64,000 nucleotides of DNA from Pseudomonas sp. 6D_7.1_Bac1 (GCF_025465945.1 NZ_JANLNW010000080.1:1-64000), one strand, 5' to 3'. Shown: positions 52,804-61,948, counted from the stretch's first letter. Notes: generated by a model from the letters alone, not told the origin. Translations and numbers: made by a program.

Positions 52804-53175
52804 AGGTTTTCTCCTGAGGTCTTCGGATATTTTGTATTTGTTCGCTTCTGGCCCCCACCAACCGGGACGCCTGACTTCTTCGCATCCATTCAGAAATACA
52901 CTGTCTTGGCCGTCGCTGGCCCGCCAGATGACCTCCTGCACTCCCTCAACCGCCGAGTCAATTTCAGTTGCGGTGTACGCAATGTCAATATTTAGAATAG
53001 AAAGGGGACATGTTTTGTAGAAGAAGGGACAGATTCATTGGTTGGGGGCTGGCGCAGCTGCTGCCATAGAAAACGCTGAACCGGTAACGGTCAGCGTTTT
53101 TTATGGGGCTCGAATGTTGATTCAACAGTGTGATGTGCGTAGTTCACCAGACTTAATCGTCTACTTCAGCGTGTC
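52804..53175. other. 370 bases without a supported gene
   Basis: This stretch holds no supported coding frame. It includes a short AAAGGGGACATGTTTTGTAG tract (about 53001-53020), resembling the footprint at 26914, and a terminator hairpin at 53069-53102. Confidence 0.5.
53069..53102. terminator. Rho-independent terminator
   Basis: AAAACGCTGA and TCAGCGTTTT arms enclose a CCGGTAACGG loop with T6 on the plus strand and a matching A-run. It lies 74 bases after the decarboxylase-like gene stop (minus strand) and can end that operon. Confidence 0.85.
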
Positions 53176-53976
53176 TTACTGACCGCCAAACACCGCTGGC
53201 CTACGCTCTGCAAAGGCCGCTAGCCCCTCATCAAAATCGCGGCTCTCACACGCCTGTCGACGCAGCTCTGCGATCTGTTCCATTGCCTGAACGGGCATCG
53301 GTTGCAGGTCTTCGAGGATGCGCAACTGCTCCTTGACCGCCGCATTGGCCAGCGGCGCTTTGCCGGCAATCGTGCGTGCCAGTTCAAGCGCCGTCGCCTC
53401 CAGCGCGTCGCTGTCGACCAGCCGGTTCACCACGCCAAAGCGTTCAGCGCGTTCTGCATCGAGCTTCTGCGCGCAGAAAAACATTTCTTTCAGCACGTGA
53501 ATCGGCAGGTTATTGAAGAAGCGCAGCAGCCCGCTGGTGGTGTAAGGCAAGCCGATGTTTGCCGGGGTCATCGAAAAGCTCGCGCTGCGATCCGCGACGA
53601 CCAGGTCGCAACTCATCACCAGGTCGACCGCACCGCCCCACACCGAGCCGGATACCAGGGCAATCACCACGCCGGGGTAGGCGCGGATGCGGCGCAGCAC
53701 TTTTTCGAGTGGCTTGCCGTAGGTGATCGGGTCGTGGTCATGTTGCAGTTCGCGAATGTCGTGACCGGCGCTCCAGACTGCCTGGCCCACGTCGCTGCCC
53801 AGAATAACCACCGGTATGCGTTGTGACGCCAGTGCGACGAGGCTTTCGTCGAGGGCCGTCAGCAGTTGCGCGCTGAGTGCGTTGCGGTGTGTCGGATTAC
53901 TGAAGACCAGCCGGCCGATTCGTTCATCGACCATGTTGACCGTCACGGTGGCGGAAGAGGTTTGCGTTGGGGTCAT
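53176..53976 (-). CDS. Methylmalonyl-CoA decarboxylase-like enoyl-CoA hydratase-family enzyme
   Basis: A 266-residue crotonase-fold enzyme. The CoA/oxyanion segments are AVWSAGHDIRELQHDHDP and ALVSGSVWGGAVDLVM. The SFSMTPANIGLPYT motif is the family-typical signature of E. coli ScpB (YgfG), which decarboxylates methylmalonyl-CoA, rather than of true hydratases, which have a Glu in GYCLGGG-like loops. Its start overlaps the stop of the CoA-transferase gene by four bases. In the operon a CoA-transferase would charge a dicarboxylate and this enzyme remove CO2 (inference). Confidence 0.85.
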   Translation of the reverse strand: MTPTQTSSATVTVNMVDERIGRLVFSNPTHRNALSAQLLTALDESLVALASQRIPVVILGSDVGQAVWSAGHDIRELQHDHDPITYGKPLEKVLRRIRAYPGVVIALVSGSVWGGAVDLVMSCDLVVADRSASFSMTPANIGLPYTTSGLLRFFNNLPIHVLKEMFFCAQKLDAERAERFGVVNRLVDSDALEATALELARTIAGKAPLANAAVKEQLRILEDLQPMPVQAMEQIAELRRQACESRDFDEGLAAFAERRPAVFGGQ

Positions 53977-55229
53977 TGTGCTGCTCCTGTTGATTGTTCG
54001 CAGGCCATTGGCGGCGAATCGGTTGTGTCCTGGTACACGGCTTTCGCGGCCAGCAGTGCGTTGATCGACGCGGCGTCGAAACCGGCCTCGCGCAGTACTT
54101 CGAGAGTGTGTTCGCCCAGCAGGGGGGGTGGTCGCTGGCTGGTGCCTGGCGCAGGTTGTGCTGCGTCGGTTGCGCTGAACACCGGGGTCACCACCTGACG
54201 CAATGCGCCGAGTGTCGGGTGCATGAGTGTTCTGGTCAGTTGGCTATGCAGCACCTGCGGGTCGTCGAACACTTCGTCGAGTGTGTTGATGGGACCTGCG
54301 GGCAAGCCTGCCTCGATGAACAGTTCGGTCCACGCGCGTTTGCTGCGGGTTTTCAAACGGCTTTCCAGAATGGCTTTCAATTCATCACGTCGTGCGACTC
54401 GGGCTTCATTGGTTGCGAAGCGCGGGTCGTCCGGCAGTTCGGGCAAATCGAGCAGCGTGCATAAACGTCCCCACATGGCCGAGGTGATCGGCGCCAGATT
54501 GAGCGGGCCGTCCTGCGTCTGGAACACGCCGTAAGGCGCAATGACCGAATGGGCGTTGCCCGTGCGGCGCGGGACATCACCCAGGCTGAGGTAGCGTTGC
54601 CCGTGCACACTTAACAACCCGACGAGGCTGGCCAGCAACGAGGTGCTGACGTGCTGGCCGTGCCCGGTGCGTTCGCGCTCCAGCAGGGCGGCCATGACCG
54701 CCGTCACCAGCCACATGCCCGACGTCAGGTCGCCGATGGCGGTGCCGGTGCGGGTCGGGTCGCCATCGACGAAGCCCGTCAGGCTCATCAGCCCCGAATA
54801 GCCCTGGGCAATCTGGTCGAACCCCGGCCAGCTGCTCATCGGCCCGTCGCTGCCAAAGGCGTTGATGCTGCCCATGATCAGCCGCGGATTGCGTGCGCTG
54901 AGCACGTTATAGCTGAGCCCCATGCTGTCGAGGGTGCCGGGTTTGAAGTTCTCGATCACCACGTCGGCATCCTCGATCAGCCGCTGGATCGTGGCCAACC
55001 CCTGGGGATGGCGGAAGTCGATGCACAGGCCGCGTTTGTTGCGATTGCACGACAGGTAGTAGGTGCTCACGCCCCGGTCGAACGGGCCCCAGGTCCGGCT
55101 CATGTCGCCGGTCGGGCCGGGCTCGATCTTGATCACATCGGCGCCGAGGTCCGCCAGCACCATGGTGCAGAACGGCCCCGACAGCGCACGGCTCAGGTCG
55201 ACGATTTTCACGCCTTGCAAAGCTTGCAT
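53973..55229 (-). CDS. CaiB/BaiF family CoA-transferase (class III)
   Basis: A 418-residue enzyme of CoA-transferase family III. The N-terminus VKIVDLSRALSGPFCTMVLA and LGADVIKIEPG are typical. The catalytic Asp is in GTAIGDLTSGMW (about residue 168). The two-domain interlocked dimer fold is implied by length. It moves CoA from a donor such as succinyl-CoA to a carboxylic acid. It lies between an MFS transporter gene (31 bases upstream) and the decarboxylase-like gene (overlap), so it probably activates the acid brought in by that transporter. Confidence 0.92.
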   Translation of the reverse strand: MQALQGVKIVDLSRALSGPFCTMVLADLGADVIKIEPGPTGDMSRTWGPFDRGVSTYYLSCNRNKRGLCIDFRHPQGLATIQRLIEDADVVIENFKPGTLDSMGLSYNVLSARNPRLIMGSINAFGSDGPMSSWPGFDQIAQGYSGLMSLTGFVDGDPTRTGTAIGDLTSGMWLVTAVMAALLERERTGHGQHVSTSLLASLVGLLSVHGQRYLSLGDVPRRTGNAHSVIAPYGVFQTQDGPLNLAPITSAMWGRLCTLLDLPELPDDPRFATNEARVARRDELKAILESRLKTRSKRAWTELFIEAGLPAGPINTLDEVFDDPQVLHSQLTRTLMHPTLGALRQVVTPVFSATDAAQPAPGTSQRPPPLLGEHTLEVLREAGFDAASINALLAAKAVYQDTTDSPPMACEQSTGAAQ

Positions 55230-55260
55230 AGAGTTCTCCAGTTAAGGGTTGAGGGGTGCG

Positions 55261-56589
55261 CTATTGCGGCAAGGTCTGATCACGGGTTTCGACGGCAAAC
55301 GGCAGGATCAGCATGCCGGCGACGAACGCTGCGGCGGTCCAGGCGATGGGTGCGCCCAGCGAGCCGTGCCAGTGGATCGCAGCGGCCAGCAGGAAGTTGA
55401 CGCCGGCGCCGATGAAGCGCCCGACCGAGGCATTGAAGGCGAAGGCCGTGGCGCGGATCCGGGTCGGATACTGCTCGGGCAGCCACAGCGAGAAGATCGC
55501 GAAATTGCCGCCGAAGAAGCCAAGGAATATCAGCGACACCATGAACAGATGCAGGCCGTCGTCCATGTAGAACACCCAGCCGAAGGCGACCACGATCGAC
55601 GCCGCCATGCCGGCAAAGTAGATGCCCAGCGCTAGCCGTCGCCCCAGTCGTTCGGCCAGCCAGGGTGCCACGAGGCAACCGAGGATGGTGCTGAGCGACA
55701 GCACTGCCGCGCCAATGGAGGCCAGGTGCACGGCGCCGACGTGGTCGATGCCGGCGCGGGTCGCCAGGGTCACCACGGCGGTCGCTTCGTAGACCGAACC
55801 GGCCCACAGACCGACGATGGCGACCCCGACCAGGGCCGAACTGGTCAGCGTGCGACGGCGAAAGGCCGGCGCGAAGATTTCCCACCACGACGTGCGAGTG
55901 GAGGCGGTTGGGGTGTGGGGACGTCCGGCGTGGTGAGCAGCCTTGTGCGTCTGGGCAGGCTCTTTGACCTTCAATGCGGTGTAGATCGCCACCGCCGCCG
56001 GTGCGAGGCCGCACAGGAACATCACGCGCCAGCCATACGTGGCGCCGATGGTGTAGTTCAGCAACGCGGCAATGAAGAAGCCGAAGTAGTAGCCGGTTTG
56101 CAGGTAGCCCGCGCCCATCTTGCGCCGGTCTTCCGGCCAGCTCTCGGCCACGTAGGTGCCGGCCAGTGCCCACTCGCCGCCGACGCCGATCCCGGCGATC
56201 AGGCGAAACGCCGCCAATTGCCAGATGTTCTCCGAGAACGCCGCCGCCCCGGTAAACAGCGAGTAGACCAGAATGCTCGCAGCGAGCATCTTGACCCGGC
56301 CAAAGCGGTCGGCGAGCGGCCCCCAGATGAAGGACAGGCCCCAGCCGATCAGGAACAGCCCGAACAGGAGAGAACCGTACATGGCGATGTTGGCGGGTGT
56401 CGGGGTAATGCCCGAGTTGGGCAGCAACTCGGTCAGGGCGGGAATCAGAACCAGGGCGAAGATGACCGAGTCCACGCCATCGAGCACCCATCCAAGGTAG
56501 ACCGTCCAGAAGCCGCGGATCTGCTCGCGGGTCAGGGGCGTTTTGATCGGTTTCACACTGGCTGGCGATGCGGTTAATGCTCTAAACAT
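55261..56589 (-). CDS. MFS transporter (aromatic/dicarboxylic acid:H+ symporter type)
   Basis: A 442-residue inner-membrane transporter with twelve predicted helices. The first helix has the DGVDSVIFAL acidic motif, and the 2-3 loop motif GPLADRFGRVKML is characteristic of MFS. The motif GIGVGGEWALAGTYVAESWP resembles aromatic-acid:H+ and metabolite:H+ symporters. It is the first gene of a three-gene operon and diverges from a LysR regulator. The substrate is probably the carboxylic acid processed by the next two enzymes. GGGAG precedes the ATG. Confidence 0.9.
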   Translation of the reverse strand: MFRALTASPASVKPIKTPLTREQIRGFWTVYLGWVLDGVDSVIFALVLIPALTELLPNSGITPTPANIAMYGSLLFGLFLIGWGLSFIWGPLADRFGRVKMLAASILVYSLFTGAAAFSENIWQLAAFRLIAGIGVGGEWALAGTYVAESWPEDRRKMGAGYLQTGYYFGFFIAALLNYTIGATYGWRVMFLCGLAPAAVAIYTALKVKEPAQTHKAAHHAGRPHTPTASTRTSWWEIFAPAFRRRTLTSSALVGVAIVGLWAGSVYEATAVVTLATRAGIDHVGAVHLASIGAAVLSLSTILGCLVAPWLAERLGRRLALGIYFAGMAASIVVAFGWVFYMDDGLHLFMVSLIFLGFFGGNFAIFSLWLPEQYPTRIRATAFAFNASVGRFIGAGVNFLLAAAIHWHGSLGAPIAWTAAAFVAGMLILPFAVETRDQTLPQ

Positions 56590-56765
56590 TAAGATCTCCC
56601 ATGGCCCTGCTCGGGCCTATGGAAGCGCTGTCGGGCTGTGGCAGCCGTCGGCGCTTCGTTTTATTGTGAAATCAGTCTAGGCACCGCTCCTCATAAGCCA
56701 CAAATATGAAATTCCTTTGGTCCCATCGGATTTTTATATAGAGTCAGAGGCTTTGGAGGCCCCCC
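56590..56765. promoter_or_regulatory. Divergent MFS operon / LysR control region
   Basis: The 176 bases between the divergent genes are AT-richer near the middle (ATATGAAATTCC..TTTTTATATAGAGTC at about 56705-56745). They should contain both promoters and a LysR box. No clear T-N11-A inverted repeat can be singled out by eye. Confidence 0.35.
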
Positions 56766-57683
56766 ATGGACCTGCGCCAGTTGCGGTATTTCATCAAGGT
56801 GGTCGAGTGCGGCAATATCACCCGCGCCAGTGAAGCGCTGCATATCGCGCAGCCCGCGATCAGCCAGCAGATGCGCAATCTGGAACGGGATATGGACATG
56901 CAATTGCTCGAGCGCAGCGTGCAGGGCGTGGTGCCCACTGCAGCTGGCCAGACGCTGTACCGGCATGCCATCGAGCTGCTGCGCCAGGCCGACAGCACCC
57001 GGGAACTGTTGCGTCAGGACGCCGAATTCCCGCAGGGCAAGGTCTCGGTCGGCATGCCGTCGAGTACGGCGCGGATGTTGGCGATTCCGCTCGCGCGCAC
57101 GATCCGCAATCGCTATCCGGGTATCAAGCTGGAATTGATCGATGCACCCAGCGCCGACCTGGGCGGCCTGATTACGGTTGGGCGGGTTGCGCTCGCGGTG
57201 ATTGTCGATGCGGTCGAAACCCGTGGCGTGGCCTCGCAGCGGCTGCTGACCGAAACCCTGTACCTGGTGGCGTGGCCGGAGTTTTCGCTACCGGATGAGC
57301 CCGTGACGATCGACGCCCTGGCGAAGATGCCGCTGGTTCTGCCCTGTGCACCGAACACCATTCGCAGTCGCGTCGAGTCGGCACTGCAGGAGGCCGGTCT
57401 GCACTGTGAGGTTGAGTTCGAAGCCAACTCCACGGATATGTTGTTCGCAGCCGTTCTGGCAAAGCTGGGTGTCACGATCCTGCCTTGGGCGGCGGCCCAT
57501 ACCGAACTTGATCAGCATAAGCTCAAGCTGGCCAGGATCGATCATCGGCTCTTCACGCGTGAGCTGTCTCTGTGCTGGCCTGACACGGCCGTGCAGAGCA
57601 ACGCGGTGCAAAAGGTCAAGGCGACCATTTTTGAGCTTTTCGAGGCGTTTGGACGGCACCCGGGGTGGGCGGACGGACACTGA
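56766..57683 (+). CDS. LysR-family regulator (Nac/CbI-type)
   Basis: A 305-residue transcription factor. The HTH is residues 1-60 (MDLRQLRYFIKVVECGNITR, AISQQMRNLERDM), and the effector-binding domain is 90-300. The RYFIKVVECGNITRASEAL start is common to regulators of aromatic or organic acid catabolic operons. It diverges from the MFS/CoA-transferase/decarboxylase operon and should activate it in the presence of the substrate or its CoA ester. The ATG follows GGAGGCCCCCC. Confidence 0.9.
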   Translation: MDLRQLRYFIKVVECGNITRASEALHIAQPAISQQMRNLERDMDMQLLERSVQGVVPTAAGQTLYRHAIELLRQADSTRELLRQDAEFPQGKVSVGMPSSTARMLAIPLARTIRNRYPGIKLELIDAPSADLGGLITVGRVALAVIVDAVETRGVASQRLLTETLYLVAWPEFSLPDEPVTIDALAKMPLVLPCAPNTIRSRVESALQEAGLHCEVEFEANSTDMLFAAVLAKLGVTILPWAAAHTELDQHKLKLARIDHRLFTRELSLCWPDTAVQSNAVQKVKATIFELFEAFGRHPGWADGH

Positions 57684-57696
57684 CGACACTGATGAG

Positions 57697-58410
57697 CTAG
57701 CTGTCGTTGGCGGTGAGGATACTGGCCACCTGGTGCGGTTGGCAGTTGAGGTAGGCCGAGGATTTCAGCCAGCGCCGGTCGGGGTACCAGGAAAACATGA
57801 ATTGGCCATCCTTGAGTTTGTCGATCACCTGGCGCGCCACTTGTGGCCGCACTGCCGGGCAGCCCAGGCTGCGGCCGATGCGACCCTGGCGTTCGCTCCA
57901 TAACGGGTTCACGTAGTCGGCCGCGTGAATCACGATGTCACGGTCACGTGCGCGGTCATTGAAACCCGGTTCCAGACCGTCCATGCGCAGCGAGTAACCG
58001 TGGCTGCCCTGATAGCTTTCCTGGGTGCGGAACAGGCCCAGGCTGGACTGATAGCTGCCGACGCGATTGGAAAACTGCGTGGCGAAATTTTCCCCGGACT
58101 TTTGCCCGTGGGCGACCAGATCGCGCAGCACCAGGGACTTTTTACGCAGATCGAAGATCCACAGGCGACGTGCCGTGGAAGGTTGCGAATAGTCGATCAC
58201 GGCCAGGCGCTCGGCCTGTTTGGCGCCACTGTTGACGGCGCATTGCATGGCGCTCAGGGCACTTTTCAGGGCTTGGGGATTGAGTTCCGGAGCGGCCTGC
58301 GCGAGGCTGTTATACAACGCTTGGTTGTGGGTGTTGGCGGCGAGCACCGGACTGCAAATCGCGCCCAGGGTCGCCGCTGCCAGACAGAGTCGGCGCAAAA
58401 AGGTCAGCAT
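57697..58410 (-). CDS. Murein L,D-transpeptidase catalytic domain protein (exported)
   Basis: A 237-residue exported protein: signal peptide 1-24 (ending VLAAN), a helical N-terminal part, then an L,D-transpeptidase-type catalytic region with the patterns VIHAADYVN and GRSLGCPAVRPQVARQVID, where the Cys is the nucleophile and the His lies upstream. Such enzymes cross-link or trim peptidoglycan peptides. The ATG before LTFLRRLCL starts the signal. It diverges from the YcbB-like gene with a 145-base shared promoter region. Confidence 0.88.
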   Translation of the reverse strand: MLTFLRRLCLAAATLGAICSPVLAANTHNQALYNSLAQAAPELNPQALKSALSAMQCAVNSGAKQAERLAVIDYSQPSTARRLWIFDLRKKSLVLRDLVAHGQKSGENFATQFSNRVGSYQSSLGLFRTQESYQGSHGYSLRMDGLEPGFNDRARDRDIVIHAADYVNPLWSERQGRIGRSLGCPAVRPQVARQVIDKLKDGQFMFSWYPDRRWLKSSAYLNCQPHQVASILTANDS

Positions 58411-58555
58411 GCGTGGAGAGTCCCCAGTGTCATTGTTGGCTCCCGACTTCTTGTCGCTCCCCCGGCGGGCCTGTTTGTACGCAGGTCTTATTGTTTGCCG
58501 AACCTGCTGCAGAGGTTGACCGTCTACAAGACGGCCATGGAGTGGAGTAAAGCAA

Positions 58556-60127
58556 TTGATCAAAAAGCACGCATGTTACTTGAGCCTTTGCCTGCTCGCT
58601 GCGCCATTGGTCGCGACTGCCCAGAACGAACTGGCCGACCACGATAGCCCGCTGCCATTGGCGCTCCGTCAATTGCCGGTCGATTGCCCACGCCTGGCGG
58701 TACACCTGGACACGTCAGCGCAAACGCTGTTGCAGGCTTTTTATCAGCAGCAGAACGACGTCCTGGTCTGGACTGCCAGCGGACGCTTGTCGGCATTGCA
58801 GGCACAGTTGCAGCAGTTGGCCGATGACGGGTTGGACCCCGCCCGCTATAGCCTGCCCTCGGGCAATGCCGAGGGTGATGCGCTGTGTACCGACATCGGC
58901 ATCACTGCGCATTACCTGCAAGCCTTGCAGGACCTGCGCTACGGCCGCTTGCTGCAGTCGCGTTTCGAACCGCTGTGGCATGCGCAGGCGTTGCAGCGCG
59001 ATCGACACGCCGAGGTGCTCGCCATTGCCGGGCCGGGTCTGCAGGACATTGCGACGGCTTTTCAGCAGGCCCGTCCAAGCCTTGAGCAATACCAGAGCTT
59101 GCGCCGCGTTTATGCTCACCTGCGTCAGCAAGCGTTGCCCCATTGGCAGGCTCTCGCGGACGGGCCCTTATTGCGCCCTGGCGCGCATGATGCGCGAGTA
59201 CCCGAGTTGGCGCAGCGGCTGTTCAGCGAAGGCTATCTGGCCAGCGTCTCCGCCAGGGGCGGCACGGCTTACACCACGGAGCTGGTGAACGCGGTGAAAA
59301 ACTTCCAGCTAAACCATTCGCTGCAATCGGACGGCGTGGTAGGGCCGGGCACTGTGATTGAGCTGAATGTCAGCCCGGCAGTACGGCGCGATCAACTGCG
59401 CATCAACCTCGAACGCTTTCGCTGGCTGGCGCAGGATCTGGAACCCAATAGCCTGCTGATCAATGTGGCCGCGGCGCAGTTGACGGTCTATCAGAGCGGT
59501 GTGCCGGTATGGCAGACACGCATCCAGGTAGGGCGTGCCGAGCGGCCGACTCCGCTGCTGAAATCGTCGGTCACGCGCCTGACCCTGAACCCGACCTGGA
59601 CGGTGCCGCCGACTATCATGCGTGAAGACAAGCTGCCGGAAATTCGTCGGGATCCGACGTTCCTGAGTAAGCAAAGCCTGCAAGTGCTGGATCGCGACGG
59701 CCATCCGTTGGCGGCGGCCGCTATCGACTGGGATAATCCCGGCAACATCCTTTTGCGCCAGGACGCCGGACCGAACAACCCGCTGGGACAGATGGCGATC
59801 CGCTTTCCCAACCCGTTCTCCGTGTACCTGCACGACACTCCCAGCCAGGCGCTTTTCCAAAAAGCGCCGCGCGCGTTCAGTTCAGGCTGTGTGCGAGTCG
59901 AGCAAGCCATGCAACTGCGCGACCTGTTGTTGAGTCCGGCTGAGCGTGCGCGTACCAATGAGTTGCTGGCGACAGGGCTTACTCACGAATTCAGGCTGGC
60001 GACGCCGGTGTCGATCCTGCTCAGTTACTGGACGGTGCAAGCCGACAGCCATGGCCAGTTGCTCTATGCCCCGGATATTTATGGGCGTGATGCAGCCTTG
60101 TCGGTCGCGCTGGGCAGCAAGTCCTGA
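58556..60127 (+). CDS. L,D-transpeptidase, YcbB/LdtD-like (exported)
   Basis: A 523-residue periplasmic enzyme. The signal peptide is residues 1-22 (ending ATAQ). An N-terminal scaffold precedes a peptidoglycan-binding segment (about 235-265, LVNAVKNFQLNHSLQSDGVV), then the YkuD catalytic domain (about 310-480) with HDTPSQALF and the nucleophile in RAFSSGCVRVEQ. It forms 3-3 meso-diaminopimelate cross-links, giving beta-lactam tolerance in relatives. The start is TTG with GGAG upstream. Together with the divergent transpeptidase gene it makes a peptidoglycan-remodelling pair. Confidence 0.92.
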   Translation: MIKKHACYLSLCLLAAPLVATAQNELADHDSPLPLALRQLPVDCPRLAVHLDTSAQTLLQAFYQQQNDVLVWTASGRLSALQAQLQQLADDGLDPARYSLPSGNAEGDALCTDIGITAHYLQALQDLRYGRLLQSRFEPLWHAQALQRDRHAEVLAIAGPGLQDIATAFQQARPSLEQYQSLRRVYAHLRQQALPHWQALADGPLLRPGAHDARVPELAQRLFSEGYLASVSARGGTAYTTELVNAVKNFQLNHSLQSDGVVGPGTVIELNVSPAVRRDQLRINLERFRWLAQDLEPNSLLINVAAAQLTVYQSGVPVWQTRIQVGRAERPTPLLKSSVTRLTLNPTWTVPPTIMREDKLPEIRRDPTFLSKQSLQVLDRDGHPLAAAAIDWDNPGNILLRQDAGPNNPLGQMAIRFPNPFSVYLHDTPSQALFQKAPRAFSSGCVRVEQAMQLRDLLLSPAERARTNELLATGLTHEFRLATPVSILLSYWTVQADSHGQLLYAPDIYGRDAALSVALGSKS

Positions 60128-60161
60128 GCGCTACTTTCACCTCTGCCTGGAGATACACGCC

Positions 60162-60707
60162 ATGAACAATGAACCGCGTGAGCAGAGCGAGCCGTTCAAG
60201 CGGCTGTTCTTCACGCTGCCCTGCGCCCCTGCGCAACGACGAGCCATCGCCCAATGGCGAAGCGCTCTTGGGCTCGGTAGCGGACGCCCGGTGCCAGCGG
60301 AAAATTTTCATTTGACGCTGATGTTTCTGGGATCTGTGGCGGTGGCGCAGATTCCGGGTATCTGCGCTGCTGCCGCGCAAGTACAAACGTCAGGCGAGCT
60401 GTTAACGGTATCACTCGACCACCTGGATGCATGGCGTCGAGCCGGCATTTTGTTACTCGCGCCAAAGCAGACGCCGCTGCCTTTGCGTCAGTTGGTTTAT
60501 GCCTTGCAACAGGCGATGCTGCCGCTTGGGTTTGTGGACGCACCCCGGGAATATCGTCCTCACTTGACCTTGATGCGGGACTTTCGAGAGCCTGTCCCGG
60601 AATCTGAAACGCCCCCCGACTTTCACCTGAGTGCCAGGCACTTCGCCCTGTTCGAATCGCATAAAGGTCGCTATCGGGCGCTGGCCGAATGGCCTCTGGT
60701 TCCTTAG
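60162..60707 (+). CDS. thpR: RNA 2',3'-cyclic phosphodiesterase
   Basis: A 181-residue member of the 2H phosphoesterase (LigT) superfamily. Both catalytic H-x-T-L motifs are present: NFHLTLMFLG (about residue 50) and YRPHLTLMRDF (about 130). E. coli ThpR opens 2',3'-cyclic phosphates on RNA, and relatives ligate tRNA halves in vitro. The ATG at 60162 follows TGGAG. An upstream frame extension overlapping the transpeptidase gene is a shadow. It lies 34 bases after that gene, though a functional link is not evident. Confidence 0.92.
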   Translation: MNNEPREQSEPFKRLFFTLPCAPAQRRAIAQWRSALGLGSGRPVPAENFHLTLMFLGSVAVAQIPGICAAAAQVQTSGELLTVSLDHLDAWRRAGILLLAPKQTPLPLRQLVYALQQAMLPLGFVDAPREYRPHLTLMRDFREPVPESETPPDFHLSARHFALFESHKGRYRALAEWPLVP

Positions 60708-61168
60708 AGGGTGTAGACAAAACATGTCGTGAGTCGGCGCACCTCGGCCAGCCACACCCACGCTTCACTCACGGCGAGCAGTCGATCATGGTGCATGATT
60801 AGCCCGAGCCCGCTCATTCCAAGCTGGTGAACTCAATAATTCTGAACCATTGCAAATTCGGATGAGTCTTGGGAATTTTCCTACATGAAGTCTTTTGCCG
60901 CTTTGTTAGTGTGCATGTCAATTTGCGCGTGAGCGGGCCAGAAACCCCATGGTGGACAGCTCTTTGGCTGACAAAACCCCACCTGAAACTTCGGATCGCC
61001 TCAGAGCGCGGTCAGCCAAATGGACCTGGACAACGCCGTCGGCGACGAGCGTCAGCCCCGGCGGTACTCGCCGTTGAAGACGAAGTCCGTACAGCGCAAC
61101 TGAACCTCCGTTACGCCACCATCTGTTCGCAACAACCATTTTTATAGTTGATCCACAGGAGTTGCTCC
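60708..61168. other. 460 bases without a firm gene
   Basis: A weak frame from 60950 (VDSSLADKTPPETSDRL) has an N-terminus like the small DUF6124-type Pseudomonas proteins, but it ends after about 40 codons without the helical body. It may be a truncated relic. Two longer frames (60869-61147 plus, 60918-61139 minus) are low-complexity and not supported. Confidence 0.4.
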
Positions 61169-61492
61169 ATGTCCCGTTTTCGTCTGATCAGTGCTGCTGT
61201 CCTCTTGGCAATGGCTGCCAATGTACACGCCTCTGCCACAGTGAGTACCACCACAGACTCTATCAGTCGTGCACTCAAGGCCACCTCCAACGCCACCTCC
61301 AAGCTTTCGTCGTCGTTGCGTGACAACAAAATTGTTCGTGAAGCCCAGGATGATGCTGCCAGTTTTGTGGCAAGCGAAGGTGCCATCCGCGGCGTAAGAT
61401 TAGAGAGTGCATTTGAATACATTCGCCAGGAGGCCCCTGAGATGAAACAGGCAACCGACGCGCAACTGGCAGAAGCCATCCTGACAATCTGA
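61169..61492 (+). CDS. DUF2388 exported protein
   Basis: A 107-residue protein with a signal peptide (residues 1-22, ending VHAS) and a small Ser/Thr-rich mature domain. ATVSTTTDSISRALKATSNA is followed by a KIVREAQDDAASFVASEGAI segment characteristic of DUF2388. The family is largely confined to Pseudomonas and related genera, and its function is unknown. The ATG is preceded by CAGGAG. It is followed by a shorter gene for another exported peptide. Confidence 0.9.
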   Translation: MSRFRLISAAVLLAMAANVHASATVSTTTDSISRALKATSNATSKLSSSLRDNKIVREAQDDAASFVASEGAIRGVRLESAFEYIRQEAPEMKQATDAQLAEAILTI

Positions 61493-61687
61493 CCACGCGA
61501 ACCTTGTAGTCACCATTGCCTTCCCAATCCCTCAGGCGCTCGCGGTTTTCCATCACGGCTGGGTGTTGAGCCGCTGCAAGAAATGGAAGGCCGGCAACAT
61601 GTACGAGCTGCTCGATTTGTTAGGCACGTTGTTCGAACTCGGTCACACCTAAGCAGCCCAGCTCTTCAACACCAAGGACCTTGATTT

Positions 61688-61861
61688 ATGTCCTGCCATT
61701 CACCAGTCCGAGCGTGTCTCACAACTGTCCTGATGGCTGCGCTGCCTTTGCTTGCCGGCGCCGTGCATGTCCCGACGGTCTATGCCTTCGACTCCTCGAA
61801 CGAAGTCGAAGCAATGCCCACCGAATTCTCCCTCCCCCCGACATCCTTGAACCTAGGGTAA
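61688..61861 (+). CDS. Small exported peptide, possibly a reduced DUF2388 relative
   Basis: A 57-codon frame: a hydrophobic signal (CLTTVLMAALPLLAGAVH), then a short polar tail (AFDSSNEVEAMPTEFSL). The tail recalls DUF2388 proteins, which often occur in tandem, but the conserved body is missing, so it may be a truncated paralogue. AAGGA lies about ten bases upstream of the ATG. A second broken frame just before it (about 61535-61650, GNMYELLDLLGTLFELG) was not assigned. Confidence 0.4.
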   Translation: MSCHSPVRACLTTVLMAALPLLAGAVHVPTVYAFDSSNEVEAMPTEFSLPPTSLNLG

Positions 61862-61910
61862 CTTATATGGACGCCTACCTATTGAGCTCCGGGAGGCGTC
61901 CATATAAGTT
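61860..61910. repeat. Perfect 17-base inverted repeat with 17-base loop
   Basis: AACTTATATGGACGCCT at 61860-61876 and its exact inverse at 61894-61910 enclose TACCTATTGAGCTCCGGG-like bases. It sits at the stop of the small exported peptide and 39 bases from the convergent glycosyltransferase stop. The arm ends are AAC/GTT followed by TTCC, not a T-run, so it is an atypical terminator or another structured element. Confidence 0.8.
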
Positions 61911-61948
61911 TCCTTAGGTGTTTTGGCGCGTGTGCGATCTTTTGGGCA

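Noticed and set aside
60869..61147. 92-codon plus-strand frame before the DUF2388 gene
   Set aside because: Arg-rich low-complexity stretch, no ribosome site, no recognisable domain.
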